The notes under the pieces: model-generated
What the model was told of the DNA's origin: nothing
Databases searched by the model: none
What the model saw: only the letters and a program-made list of their open reading frames with translations
In this document: positions 53,499-62,540 of the stretch, one piece after another
How positions within the stretch are numbered: the first letter of the stretch is position 1
Layout: every line of letters starts with the position of its first letter
Position numbers and translations under genes: made by a program
Source: Streptomyces cellostaticus
Lineage (GTDB): Bacteria > Actinomycetota > Actinomycetes > Streptomycetales > Streptomycetaceae
DNA length: 64,000 nt
Direction: 5' to 3'
NCBI RefSeq assembly: GCF_001513965.1
Contig: NZ_KQ948015.1
Location: forward strand, 84,734 to 148,733

Positions 53499-55622
53499 TC
53501 AGAAGGTGAGCGGGAAGGTGCGGGGTACGGTGCCGGTCGCGCGGGCGTAGGCGTTGGCGACCGCGCCCGATGCGGCAGGGACGCCCAGTTCGCCGGCGCC
53601 GCCCGGTTCGCCGGTCGAGGGCAGGATGTGGGCCTCGAAGGTGAGCGGGGCCTGGCGTTGGCGGGCGTAGCGGAAGTCGGCGAAGCTGCCCTCGCGGACG
53701 GCGCCCCGGTCGATGTGCAGGCCCGCCTGGAGGACGACGGAGATCCCGTCGATCGCGGTGCCCATCAACTGGGCTTCCAGACCACGCGGGTTGACGGCGA
53801 TGCCCACGTCGGCCGCCATCACCACCTTGGTCACCCGGGGGCTCTTCGGGTCCCTCGTGTCGATCTCGGCGAGGCAGGCCACGCAGGAGCCGTACTCCTC
53901 GTGCACGGCGACCCCCTGGGCGGTGCCCTCGGGCATGGCCCGGCCCCAGTCGCCCGCCGCCGCGACCTTGTCGAGGACGGCTCTGACCCGCTTGTTCCGC
54001 AGGGTCGTGCGGCGGAAGGCGACGGGGTCCTGGCCGAGGCTGCGGGCGATCTCGTCCACGACGATCTCCTCAGCCGTCCGCACCGTCCCGGAGTCCACCG
54101 ACCGCCAGGCGCCGAGCGGGACGGCGAGTTCGATGCCGCCCGAATCACCGGACGTACGGCCGAAGTTGTACAGTCCCGTGTCGCTGGGCCGGGGGCCGGA
54201 GAGCGAGCTCACGCCGCCCTGCGCCGACAGGCCCGTGCCGTCGCCCGACTCCGCCACCGAGGCCGTCACCTGCTCGAAGGCGACCACCCGGCCCCCAGCC
54301 ACACTGGCCCGGATCCGGTGGTGGCTCGCGGGGCGCATACGGCCGTGGCGGATGTCGTCGCTCCGGCTCCACATCAGCTTCACCGGGCGCCGGGCCGCCT
54401 TGGAGACCAGCGCCGCCTCGATCGCCGCGTCGAAGTTCAGGCGGCGGCCGAACGAGCCCCCGCCGCGTACGACATGCACCCGGACCGCGGACGGGCGCAT
54501 ACCGACCGCCGCGGCGACAGCGTCCCGTGCGTCCATGGGGGTCTGGGAGGAGAACCACAGCTCCGCGTGGTCGGCGCGGACGTCCGCCACCGCCGTCAGC
54601 ACCTCCATCGGGGCGTGGCTGACGAAGGCGAACGCGAACTCGCCCGACACCGGGGTGGATCCGCGCGGCGGGGTGCCGAGCCGGGGCACGGCCGCCTTCA
54701 GCCGGGCCCGGATCTGCGCGTCCGAAAGGCCGGCGAGCGGTCCGGGCGCCCAGGTGAGGCGCAGCGCGTCCCGGGCGCGGAAGGCCTGGTGGAACGTGTC
54801 CGCGACGACGGCCACCCCGCCGGGCAGCCGGACGACCGCGTGGACGCCCGGCAGGGCGCGGGCGGCCCGGTCGTCGACCGAGACCAGCTTGCCCCGGAGC
54901 GTCGGCGGCCGGGCCACCACCGTGGGCTTCACCCCCGCCACCGCCAGGTCCCCGGCGTACTTCGCCTGCCCGGTGACGATGTCCCGGGCGTCGATCCTGG
55001 TCGTCGGCCGGCCGATCACCCGGTGCCGGGAGGCCGGCTTGGGGCGGCTCGGGACGGCGGTGCGGCGGATCCGGGCCGCGCTCTCGGTGAGCGAGCCGAA
55101 GGTGGCCGTGCGCCCGTCCGGGGCGACGACCATCGTGTCGCGGGTGCGCAGGGACCAGGCGGGCAGGTGCCATCGGCGGGCGGCAGCGGTCACCAGCCTG
55201 GCGCGGGCCGTGGCGGCGAGGTGCCGGGCCGGGGCGTAGAGCGAACTGACCGAACTCGAGCCGCCGGTGTACTGGTTGCCCTTGGTGCGGGCGTCGGCGA
55301 GCGGGATGCGCACGTCGGCGAGGCGGGCGTCCAGTTCCTCGGCGATCATCATGGCGACCGCGGTGGTGATGCCCTGGCCGACCTCGGCCCGGGGCAGCCG
55401 GACGACGATGTGGTTGGCCGCCGTGACCTCCAGGACCAGCATCTCCTCGTCGGTGCCGGTCACCAGGACGTCGGAGCCGGCGCGGGCGGGCTCGGCGCCT
55501 TGTGCGGGTGAGGAGGTGCAGGCGAGCGGGGCGGCGACCGTCAGGGTGGTCGCGGCCACCGAATACACCATGAACCGGCGGCGGGACAGGCTGGCGGAGG
55601 ACGGGGGCTCGGTGCGGTCCAA
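53499..55622 (-). CDS. Molybdopterin-binding subunit (IorB-type aldehyde/isoquinoline oxidoreductase)
   Basis: 707 residues with a Tat-like signal (SLSRRRFMVYSVAATTLTVA, then PLAC), so it is exported or lipid-anchored. Domains in order: N-terminal IorB region with LPRAEVGQGITTAVAMMIAEE, then the central hydroxylase domain with GQAKYAGDLAVAG, the pterin-binding RGGGSFGRRL and GVAVHEEYGSCVACLAEI, and a C-terminal GAGELGVP with the conserved active-site Glu. TTG 55622 follows CAGGAG. It precedes the [2Fe-2S] gene and is divergent from a PucR-like regulator. Confidence 0.9.
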   Translation of the reverse strand: MDRTEPPSSASLSRRRFMVYSVAATTLTVAAPLACTSSPAQGAEPARAGSDVLVTGTDEEMLVLEVTAANHIVVRLPRAEVGQGITTAVAMMIAEELDARLADVRIPLADARTKGNQYTGGSSSVSSLYAPARHLAATARARLVTAAARRWHLPAWSLRTRDTMVVAPDGRTATFGSLTESAARIRRTAVPSRPKPASRHRVIGRPTTRIDARDIVTGQAKYAGDLAVAGVKPTVVARPPTLRGKLVSVDDRAARALPGVHAVVRLPGGVAVVADTFHQAFRARDALRLTWAPGPLAGLSDAQIRARLKAAVPRLGTPPRGSTPVSGEFAFAFVSHAPMEVLTAVADVRADHAELWFSSQTPMDARDAVAAAVGMRPSAVRVHVVRGGGSFGRRLNFDAAIEAALVSKAARRPVKLMWSRSDDIRHGRMRPASHHRIRASVAGGRVVAFEQVTASVAESGDGTGLSAQGGVSSLSGPRPSDTGLYNFGRTSGDSGGIELAVPLGAWRSVDSGTVRTAEEIVVDEIARSLGQDPVAFRRTTLRNKRVRAVLDKVAAAGDWGRAMPEGTAQGVAVHEEYGSCVACLAEIDTRDPKSPRVTKVVMAADVGIAVNPRGLEAQLMGTAIDGISVVLQAGLHIDRGAVREGSFADFRYARQRQAPLTFEAHILPSTGEPGGAGELGVPAASGAVANAYARATGTVPRTFPLTF

Positions 55623-55792
55623 ACGAGGGCTCCTGTCGGCGCGTGGGGCGGGCAGGGCACGGCACAAAGGGCGCGGCGCGTGTCCCGGTACGGATCGCTC
55701 GACAGGTAGGAGGGGTCCGGCCCCGCGCCGGTTGCCTGCCGGATCCGGTCCGCTGCCTCGGCCGCGCGGGTGCGGTGGCGCATCATGGCCGT

Positions 55793-56923
55793 ATGAAAGA
55801 GCTCGCCGGGCGGCTGGCCGCGCTGGACCCGGATGCCGGGGCCGCCGTGCGGGTCATCGCCTATTTCGACCGGCTGGCCGAGACCAGGGCCGGTGTCGAG
55901 GCGCTGGTGCGCGGTGCCGCCGTGCTGGCGGGGTGCCCCGCGCGGCTGGTGGACGCGGAGCGGCGGGTGGTGCTGCGGGTGGAGCCGGACGGGCGGCGCC
56001 GCGATCCGGCGGCGGAGCCCGACCCCGGCTGGCCGTCCGCACCGCTGGTGCCGGGCGGGCCCGGGGCCCTGTGGCTGGAGCGGGCACAGGCCGGGCCGAG
56101 CGTGGTGGACGCGGTGATCCTGGAGCGGGCCGCCGCAGCCGTACGGTCCGTGCTCGACCGCACCCGGGGCCGCGCGCCGGCGGCACCTGCCGAGGACCCG
56201 GCGCTGGTGGAGACGGTCCTCGACGCGACGGCACCCGAGCCGGTCCGGTTGCACGCGGCCCGCCGGCTGGGGCTGGACACGGCGGACCCGGCGCTGCGAG
56301 CTCGCGCGCTCGCTCCGGCCGAGGGGCCGCCCCGGATCGTCGCGGCGCAGGAGACGGCGGACGTCACCCGGTCAGGGAACACCCTGCCCGCGCACGGCGG
56401 CGGTGCGGCGGCGCCCGGACGGCGCGGAACCGGACCCGCGCACCCCGGCTTCCCCGGGGACGCCGGACCCGGTGGGGACGCGGTCCGCTCCGAGCGCCTC
56501 GGCATCGGCCCCGCGGTCCCCGTCCTGGACCTCCCCCGTTCCTGGGCGGCCGCCCGGCTCGCGCTGCGGTTCACCGGCGAGGGCGACGGTCTGGATCCCG
56601 GGCAACGGGTGGTATGCGCCGACGAGTTGGGCGCGATCGGGCTGCTCGCCGATCTCGTCGTACCGGGTGCGCAGCCGCACCCGGACGTCCGAGCCGTGGA
56701 GACGGCCGCCGCGGACGCGCCGTGGATGCTGCGGACGCTGCACGCGGTCGCCGCCACGGGCAGCCTGCGCGCGGCCGCCGCCGAGGCCGGCGTGCACCAC
56801 TCCACGCTCCAGACCCGCCTCGCCCACGCCGAACACCTGCTGGGCTGGCCGGTGCGCACCCCGCAGGGCCGGTTCCGGCTCCAACTCGCCCTGACGTTGA
56901 GACACTTGATCAGACGGAACTGA
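55793..56923 (+). CDS. PucR-family-like helix-turn-helix regulator
   Basis: 376 residues. The C-terminal 60 residues match the PucR HTH_30 domain (LRTLHAVAATGSLRAAAAEA, GVHHSTLQTRLAHAEHLLGW, then a recognition strand). The N-terminal part is a sensor of unclear fold. PucR-like proteins control purine and aromatic catabolism, and this one is divergent from the molybdenum hydroxylase, so it probably activates it. ATG 55793 is preferred to 55643, whose extension is poor. Confidence 0.8.
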   Translation: MKELAGRLAALDPDAGAAVRVIAYFDRLAETRAGVEALVRGAAVLAGCPARLVDAERRVVLRVEPDGRRRDPAAEPDPGWPSAPLVPGGPGALWLERAQAGPSVVDAVILERAAAAVRSVLDRTRGRAPAAPAEDPALVETVLDATAPEPVRLHAARRLGLDTADPALRARALAPAEGPPRIVAAQETADVTRSGNTLPAHGGGAAAPGRRGTGPAHPGFPGDAGPGGDAVRSERLGIGPAVPVLDLPRSWAAARLALRFTGEGDGLDPGQRVVCADELGAIGLLADLVVPGAQPHPDVRAVETAAADAPWMLRTLHAVAATGSLRAAAAEAGVHHSTLQTRLAHAEHLLGWPVRTPQGRFRLQLALTLRHLIRRN

Positions 56924-57115
56924 AGGACGCGCCGATCGGCATCCTCAAGCCGATCCCGGCGGCCTGATGACACTCGCCGCCCAGCCGCCGGGATGCGGAC
57001 AGGTTCACGTCAGCGCTGTGAACTTGACGCGATGTCACCTGTGCGAAACCTGTACGGCACCCGGCTCCCGGCGGTTACCGTTCGGTAGACAGCGTGCTCC
57101 CGGAGGTGCCCCGCC

Positions 57116-58540
57116 ATGACGCCCGACCGTGCCGCAGGCCTCGCTCAGTCCGTCCGCGCGCTCGCCGACGGGGAGGTGACCTCCCGCGCGCTGGTCGAGC
57201 AGGCCCTGGCCCGCATCGAGGCCACCCAGCCGACCCTGAACGCCTTCCGGCGCCTGCGCGCCGAGGCCGCGCTCGCCGAAGCGGACGCCGCCGACCGGGA
57301 GTTGGCTTCCGGAGCGCGGCGCCCGCTGCTCGGGGTACCGGTCGCGGTGAAGGACGACATGGACGTGGCGGGCGAGCCGACCGCGTTCGGCTGCCCCGGC
57401 GACTTTCCGCCGGTGGCGGCGGACGGTGAGGCGGTACGGCGGCTGCGCGCGGCCGGGGCCGTGATCGTCGGCAAGACGAACACCTGCGAGCTCGGGCAGT
57501 GGCCGTTCACCGAGGGCCCGGCGTTCGGTCAGACCCGCAACCCGTGGCACACCGGTCACACCCCCGGCGGCTCCTCCGGGGGCTCGGCAGCGGCGGTGGC
57601 CGCCGGTCTGGTCCCCGCCGCGCTCGGCTCGGACGGCGCCGGATCGGTGCGGATCCCGGCCTCCTGGACCCACCTGATCGGCATCAAGCCGCAGCGCGGG
57701 CGCATCTCGACGTGGCCGCGCGGAGAGTCCTTCCACGGCATCACGGTCAACGGCACGCTGGCCCGTACGGTCGCCGACGCGGCCCTGCTGCTGGACGCGG
57801 CGAGCGGCAACCACGACCGGGACCCGCACCGCCCGCCGGCGCTCGCGGTGGCGGACGCGGTCGGCCGCGACCCCGGCCGGCTGCGGATCGCGCTGTCGCT
57901 GAAGCCGCCGTTCACCGCCGTACCAGCCCGTCTGCACCCGGAGGTACGGGCCCGGGTTCTCGAACTCGCCGAGAAACTCGGCACGTTGGGGCACTCCGTC
58001 GAGGATGCCGACCCTCCTTACGGCCAGATCGGGCTGACCTTCGTGCCGCGCGCCACCGCCGGCATAGCCGACCATGTCCGCGAGACCCCCGACCCCGCCC
58101 TGCTCGACCCGCGCACCCGGGACGCGGCCCGGCTCGGCCGGCTGCTCGGCGGGGCCCCGCTCAGGGCGGCCCGGCGGGCCGAGGCGGTCCTGCACGACAG
58201 GATCGGGGCGTTCTTCGGGTCGTACGACGTGATCCTCGCTCCCACGACGGCCGCTCCCCCGCCCGCGATCGGCGCCCTGTACCGGCTCGGCGGCCTTGCC
58301 ACCGACCGCGCCATGATCGCCGCCTGCCCCTACGCCTGGCCGTGGAACGTCCTCGGCTGGCCCGGCGTGAACGTGCCCGCCGGCTTCGTCGGCCCAGGCC
58401 TCCCGGTGGGCGCTCAGCTGCTGGGCCCGGCGAACAGCGAACCCCTGCTGGTCTCCCTCGCCGCCCAGCTGGAGGCGGAGCTGCGCTGGCACGAACTCTG
58501 GCCGCCCAAGGAGCCGGACGCGGATTCCAGGGCGGCATGA
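57116..58540 (+). CDS. Amidase
   Basis: 474 residues of the amidase-signature family. The catalytic triad is Lys79 in GVPVAVKDD, the cis-Ser in TPGGSSGGSAAAV (residues 149-161) and the nucleophile Ser177 in GSDGAGSVRIPAS. It hydrolyses an amide, possibly indoleacetamide, nicotinamide or an aryl amide; the substrate cannot be read. ATG 57116 follows GGAGG. It may be part of the same catabolic neighbourhood as the hydroxylase and its regulator. Confidence 0.92.
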   Translation: MTPDRAAGLAQSVRALADGEVTSRALVEQALARIEATQPTLNAFRRLRAEAALAEADAADRELASGARRPLLGVPVAVKDDMDVAGEPTAFGCPGDFPPVAADGEAVRRLRAAGAVIVGKTNTCELGQWPFTEGPAFGQTRNPWHTGHTPGGSSGGSAAAVAAGLVPAALGSDGAGSVRIPASWTHLIGIKPQRGRISTWPRGESFHGITVNGTLARTVADAALLLDAASGNHDRDPHRPPALAVADAVGRDPGRLRIALSLKPPFTAVPARLHPEVRARVLELAEKLGTLGHSVEDADPPYGQIGLTFVPRATAGIADHVRETPDPALLDPRTRDAARLGRLLGGAPLRAARRAEAVLHDRIGAFFGSYDVILAPTTAAPPPAIGALYRLGGLATDRAMIAACPYAWPWNVLGWPGVNVPAGFVGPGLPVGAQLLGPANSEPLLVSLAAQLEAELRWHELWPPKEPDADSRAA

Positions 58541-58565
58541 GCGCGTCCGCCCGTACCCTGTGACC

Positions 58566-58784
58566 ATGGACGATGCGTCGATGGTCGGGCTCATGGGGCG
58601 GGTGACGGGGACGATCGGGCCCGGCCTGGTCGGCGAGGTGATCGTGCGGGTGCGCGGCGGTGCGGAGCACTTCCTCGCCTACGCCGCCGACGGCACGGGC
58701 CGCATCGAGCACGGCACGGTGGTGATGGTGGTGGAGTACCTGCCGCCGAGGACCGTCTACGTCACCGCCGCCTACGACAGTTGA
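58566..58784 (+). CDS. Small NfeD/OB-fold-like protein upstream of flotillin
   Basis: 72 residues forming a five-stranded beta protein: GRVTGTIGPGLVGEVIVRVR, EHFLAYAADGTGRIEHG and VVMVVEYLPPRTVYVTAAY. In other bacteria NfeD C-terminal OB domains of this kind are encoded before flotillins. It has no membrane anchor. The start at ATG 58566 is only six bases after another candidate GTG and has a poor ribosome site, so leaderless or coupled translation is possible. The flotillin-like gene begins 139 bases downstream. Confidence 0.75.
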   Translation: MDDASMVGLMGRVTGTIGPGLVGEVIVRVRGGAEHFLAYAADGTGRIEHGTVVMVVEYLPPRTVYVTAAYDS

Positions 58785-58923
58785 GCATGCTCCGCCCCAG
58801 GTGAGGGGGGTGTGCGTCAAGATTGCAACAAGGATTCGTCAGCGTCTTCTCGGCGAGTCGCCACAGGCGCACACTCCCTTCGTTCGGTGCCGAACGGGCA
58901 CCATGCCAAGGGGGCGAATGCCG

Positions 58924-60405
58924 ATGATCGTCGGCGTCGTTGCGGGGGCGGCCGTCGTTGCCGTCCTCGTTCTGATCGGTCTGTTCAAGATGATGTGGCG
59001 GGTCGCCGAACCCAACGAGGCGCTCGTCATCTCCGGGTCCAAGCACCGTACCGAGGGCCTTGAGGAGGGCATGGGATTCCGCATCGTCACCGGGCGCGGC
59101 ACGCTGGTGCTGCCCGGTGTGCAGGCGGTGCGCAAGGTCTCCCTGGACCTGAACGAGACCGAGCTGCAGGTGGACTGCGTGACCCACCAGGGCATTCCGC
59201 TGAAGGTGCGGGGCGTGGTCATCTTCAAGGTGGGCGACGACTTCGTGTCGATCGCCAACGCGTCCCGCCGTTTCCTGGACCAGCAGCGGATGATGTCGGA
59301 GCGGGTGCACAACGTCTTCGCCGGTCATCTCAGGTCCATCGTGGGCGGGTTGACGGTCGAGGACATGATCCGCGACCGGGAGAAGCTGACCGGGCAGACC
59401 CGGGCGGCCTGCGGTACGGAGATGGAGAAGCTCGGCCTGATCGTCGACTCGCTGCAGATCCACGAGATCGAGGACCCGACGGGGTACATCCAGAACCTGG
59501 CCGCACCGCACGCGGCCGCCGTCCAGCGGGACGCGCGCATCGCGCAGGCGGAGGCGAATCGTCTCGCCACCGAGGCCGAGCAGCAGTCGTTCGCCCGGAT
59601 GGCGGAGGCCACCCGGGACAGCGAGATCCTGCAGGCCGGCTACCAGGCCGAACGGGACAAGGCGGCGGCGAAGGCCCGCCAGGCCGGTCCGCTCGCCGAC
59701 GCGGGCGCCCGGCAGGAGGTGGTCGTCCAGGAGACGCGGGTCGCCGAACTGGAAGCCCACCGGCGGGAACAGCAGCTCCAGGCGGACGTCCGCAAGCCCG
59801 CCGACGCCAAGGCCTACGAGAAGCGGACGCTGGCAGAGGCCGAGCGCGACGCGCGGATCTCGGCGGCCGAGGCCAAGGCCAAGGAGACGGAACTCGCGGC
59901 GGCCGCCGAGGCCACCCGGGTCAAGACGGCCGCGGGCGCCGAGGCGGAGGCCACCAAGACCCGGGGTGCGGCCACGGCCGCGGCGACCCGGGCCACCGGT
60001 GAGGCCGAGGCCGCCGCCGCGCAGGCCAAGGGTCTGGCGGAGGCCGAGGCGACCAAGGCCCAGGGGCTCGCGGAGGCGGAGGCCATCAAGGCCCGCGCCG
60101 CCGCCCTCGCCGAGAACCAGGAGGCGGTCGTCGCCCAGCAACTCGCCGAGAACTGGCCGGAGATCGTCCGGGCCGGCGCGTCCGCGTTCGGCAACGTGGA
60201 CAACATGGTGCTGCTCAACGGCGCCGACGGCATGGCCGAGCTGTTCGCCAAGGCGCTCACCATGGGCGGCACGGGCCTCGGCCTCGCCCGCCAGCTGCTC
60301 TCCTCGATGAACCAGAACGGGCAGGCACAGAACGCCACTTCGCCCTCCCTCAACGGGGTGGCGACGCCTCCGGCGCAGAAGGTTCCGGTGGAGCAGGAGG
60401 ACTAG
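58924..60405 (+). CDS. SPFH-domain flotillin-like protein
   Basis: About 493 residues. An N-terminal membrane anchor (VVAGAAVVAVLVLIGLFKMM) is followed by an SPFH/prohibitin domain to about residue 190 (NEALVISGSKHRTEGLEEGM, VQAVRKVSLDLNETELQVDC) and a long Ala/Glu-rich coiled coil with EAEATK-type repeats, ending in a hydrophobic GADGMAELFAKALTMG region. Flotillins organise membrane microdomains. AAGGGGG at 58908-58914 is nine bases from ATG 58924; ATG 58918 and 58903 are alternatives. Its 3' end overlaps the convergent LRV gene by 56 bases. Confidence 0.92.
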   Translation: MIVGVVAGAAVVAVLVLIGLFKMMWRVAEPNEALVISGSKHRTEGLEEGMGFRIVTGRGTLVLPGVQAVRKVSLDLNETELQVDCVTHQGIPLKVRGVVIFKVGDDFVSIANASRRFLDQQRMMSERVHNVFAGHLRSIVGGLTVEDMIRDREKLTGQTRAACGTEMEKLGLIVDSLQIHEIEDPTGYIQNLAAPHAAAVQRDARIAQAEANRLATEAEQQSFARMAEATRDSEILQAGYQAERDKAAAKARQAGPLADAGARQEVVVQETRVAELEAHRREQQLQADVRKPADAKAYEKRTLAEAERDARISAAEAKAKETELAAAAEATRVKTAAGAEAEATKTRGAATAAATRATGEAEAAAAQAKGLAEAEATKAQGLAEAEAIKARAAALAENQEAVVAQQLAENWPEIVRAGASAFGNVDNMVLLNGADGMAELFAKALTMGGTGLGLARQLLSSMNQNGQAQNATSPSLNGVATPPAQKVPVEQED

Positions 60406-62005
60406 GCACCGGGCCGGGGTCCTCTCCAGGGCTCCGGCCGGCCGTCGTCAGCAAGCGGTCGATCGTGGCCGGGGCCAGTGCCGGGTTCGCGGCGGCGGCG
60501 TGGGCCAGTTCCTCGTCGTCGAGGAGTTGCGCGAGCCGGGGCCGGGGAAGGTTCGGGTGGCGGGCCAGCGCGGCCCGTACGTCCGGGTCCGGGTCCCGGG
60601 TGAGCCGGTCCACGGTGGCCGGCGCGGTGTCCGGGTCCCGTGCGGCCAGGGCACGGACCTGCGGGTCCTCGTGGTCGGCGAGGGTGGCGAGACCGGCACG
60701 CGGGAAGTTCGGCCGGGTGAGCAGGTTCTCGCGTTCGGGGCCGGTGTACTCCAGGAAGCTGCGCAGCAGGAGTGCCGCCGGGGCGTCCGGATGGTTCTGG
60801 GCCAGCAGCACCCGTACGCCGAGATCGTTGTCCTCGGCCAGGCGTGCCACGAGGTCCGCCGGCAGCTCATGGTCCTCGGCGGCCTTCCGGCGCAGCATCG
60901 GGTGGCCGGAGAGCGCGTTCCGGCGGACGGCCTCGGGGTCCCGGGGCTGTGGCAGCACGGACACGAAACGGAATCCGAAGCGACAGTCCATGGGGACCTC
61001 GTAGTCGATGCGCGACCGTTCCTCCTCGGTCAGCGCGGGGTGGACGGACACGGCCAGCCGCACCTTCGGGTCGGAGTCCGCCGCGAGCGCCCGGCGCTCG
61101 TCGGGCCCGAGATCCTCGCGGTACGCGACCGCCCGGCGCACGTCCGGGTCCGGATCGGTGACGAGTGGGTGACGTTCGGCGGGCTGGAGGTCCGGGCGGC
61201 GCGCGATCCGTTCCCGTACCGTCGGGTCCGGATCGGCGGCGAGGAGGACCACCACGTCGGGCGGGAGACTGGGGTTTCCCGCGATCGTGGCCCGTTCGTC
61301 CGCTTGCGCCGGAGCGGTGAGGACGCCGTCCACGACGGCTCTGCTGAGGGCCCGTTGGAGCAGGACATCGGTGCGGCCATGGCACGGGTGGGCGGGCAGC
61401 ACGCTCTCCACCCAGACCGGGTCCTCCAGGCGGGCCATCGCTTGTGCCCGTTCCCGGACCGTGTCGTCGGGATCCGCCAGCAGCGCGGCCCGGATGCCGG
61501 CGGGCAGCCGATGCCAGCCGCCGACGCCCCAGCACCGGACCTCCGGAAGCGGATGCGTGGGCATGGACCGGATCAGCTCGGCGGACATCTGCTGGTAGAC
61601 GCCGAGAGAGCCCAGGTGTTCGCCCTCGTAGGTGCGGATCATGCGGACGACGACCTCGTCCGGCAGTGGCCTCGGCCGGTGGGGATGACGTATGCGGGGC
61701 CCGTCGGCGAGGTGGCCGCGGACGAACCAGTCCGGATCGTCCACCAGCCGTGCCCGCTGGGCGGGATCGACGTGGGGGTTGACGGCGAAGAAGCCACGCG
61801 CATGCCGGTCGGGATGCGCGATCACGGCGTCCATGACGGCCCCGGGCAGGTCCCGGTCCCGGCACAGCACCATCCGTACGGCCAGGGGTGCTTCAGCGAG
61901 CAGCCGCAGCAGGACGTCCTCCGACGCGGACGGATTGAGCGCGAGGCCGGCGAGCCGACGCGTGGGCAGGTCGGCTTCGTCCCAGATCTGTTCAGGCGTA
62001 GGCAT
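60350..62005 (-). CDS. Leucine-rich-repeat-variant (LRV) protein
   Basis: 551 residues built almost entirely of about 24-residue helical repeats of the LRV type, with units such as RRLAGLALNPSASEDVLLRL, LVDDPDWFVRGHLADGP, LAADPDPTVRERIARRPDL and DREDPQVRALAARDPDTAP-like runs. A Pro-rich tail closes it. There is no Cys-rich Fe-S cap as in the Azotobacter LRV protein. Probably a cytoplasmic scaffold. ATG 62005 is preferred. It converges on flotillin and overlaps its 3' end. Confidence 0.88.
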   Translation of the reverse strand: MPTPEQIWDEADLPTRRLAGLALNPSASEDVLLRLLAEAPLAVRMVLCRDRDLPGAVMDAVIAHPDRHARGFFAVNPHVDPAQRARLVDDPDWFVRGHLADGPRIRHPHRPRPLPDEVVVRMIRTYEGEHLGSLGVYQQMSAELIRSMPTHPLPEVRCWGVGGWHRLPAGIRAALLADPDDTVRERAQAMARLEDPVWVESVLPAHPCHGRTDVLLQRALSRAVVDGVLTAPAQADERATIAGNPSLPPDVVVLLAADPDPTVRERIARRPDLQPAERHPLVTDPDPDVRRAVAYREDLGPDERRALAADSDPKVRLAVSVHPALTEEERSRIDYEVPMDCRFGFRFVSVLPQPRDPEAVRRNALSGHPMLRRKAAEDHELPADLVARLAEDNDLGVRVLLAQNHPDAPAALLLRSFLEYTGPERENLLTRPNFPRAGLATLADHEDPQVRALAARDPDTAPATVDRLTRDPDPDVRAALARHPNLPRPRLAQLLDDEELAHAAAANPALAPATIDRLLTTAGRSPGEDPGPVPSPPAPPEPSAPEASPPR

Positions 62006-62087
62006 GCCCCCCGGATACCCCCCGTATGCGATCCCGGCCCTCAAGACCCCTTGATCAGCCAGCATATGGGACCACTAGGGTGCCTGC

Positions 62088-62534
62088 GTGAGCACGTTTA
62101 CCGATGAAAATGTCCCCGGCCGCTACGGCCCCCACGCCACCACCGAGGCCGACCCGCGCGAGGTCGGCCGGGTGCGCACCGAGTACTCCCCCGCCCACGA
62201 CGGCGATCCCGACCCCGGCGAGATCGTGTGGACCTGGGTGCCGTTCGAGGAGAACGACGGCCGGGGCAAGGACCGTCCGGTGCTGGTCGTCGCCCGGGAG
62301 TCGGTGGGCACCTTCCTCGCGGTCCAGTTGTCGAGCAAGCGGCACGACAGCGACCGGGAGTGGGTGGCGATCGGCAGCGGGCCCTGGGACCGGTCGGGCC
62401 GCGACTCGTGGGTGGACGTGGACCGCGTGCTGCGGCTGCACGAGGAGGGCATGCGCCGGGAGGCGTGCGCCCTCGACCGGATGCGGTTCAACCTGGTCCG
62501 CCAGCGGCTCCACGAGCGCTACGGCTGGACCTGA
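62088..62534 (+). CDS. PemK/MazF-like protein
   Basis: 148 residues. The core GEIVWTWVPFEENDGRGKDR followed by PVLVVARESVGTFLAVQLSS resembles the MazF/PemK fold, in which a Pro-x2-Glu-x-Arg/Lys and Arg-Pro-x-Val-Val motif precede strands of the ribonuclease. It lacks an adjacent antitoxin gene. Many Streptomyces have this longer stand-alone form, whose activity is unproven. GTG 62088 is the start. Confidence 0.75.
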   Translation: MSTFTDENVPGRYGPHATTEADPREVGRVRTEYSPAHDGDPDPGEIVWTWVPFEENDGRGKDRPVLVVARESVGTFLAVQLSSKRHDSDREWVAIGSGPWDRSGRDSWVDVDRVLRLHEEGMRREACALDRMRFNLVRQRLHERYGWT

Positions 62535-62540
62535 CGGTCA

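Noticed and set aside
53481..55511. Long plus-strand frame opposite the molybdenum subunit
   Set aside because: Shadow of the conserved minus-strand gene, rich in Gly, Arg and Asp without domain motifs.
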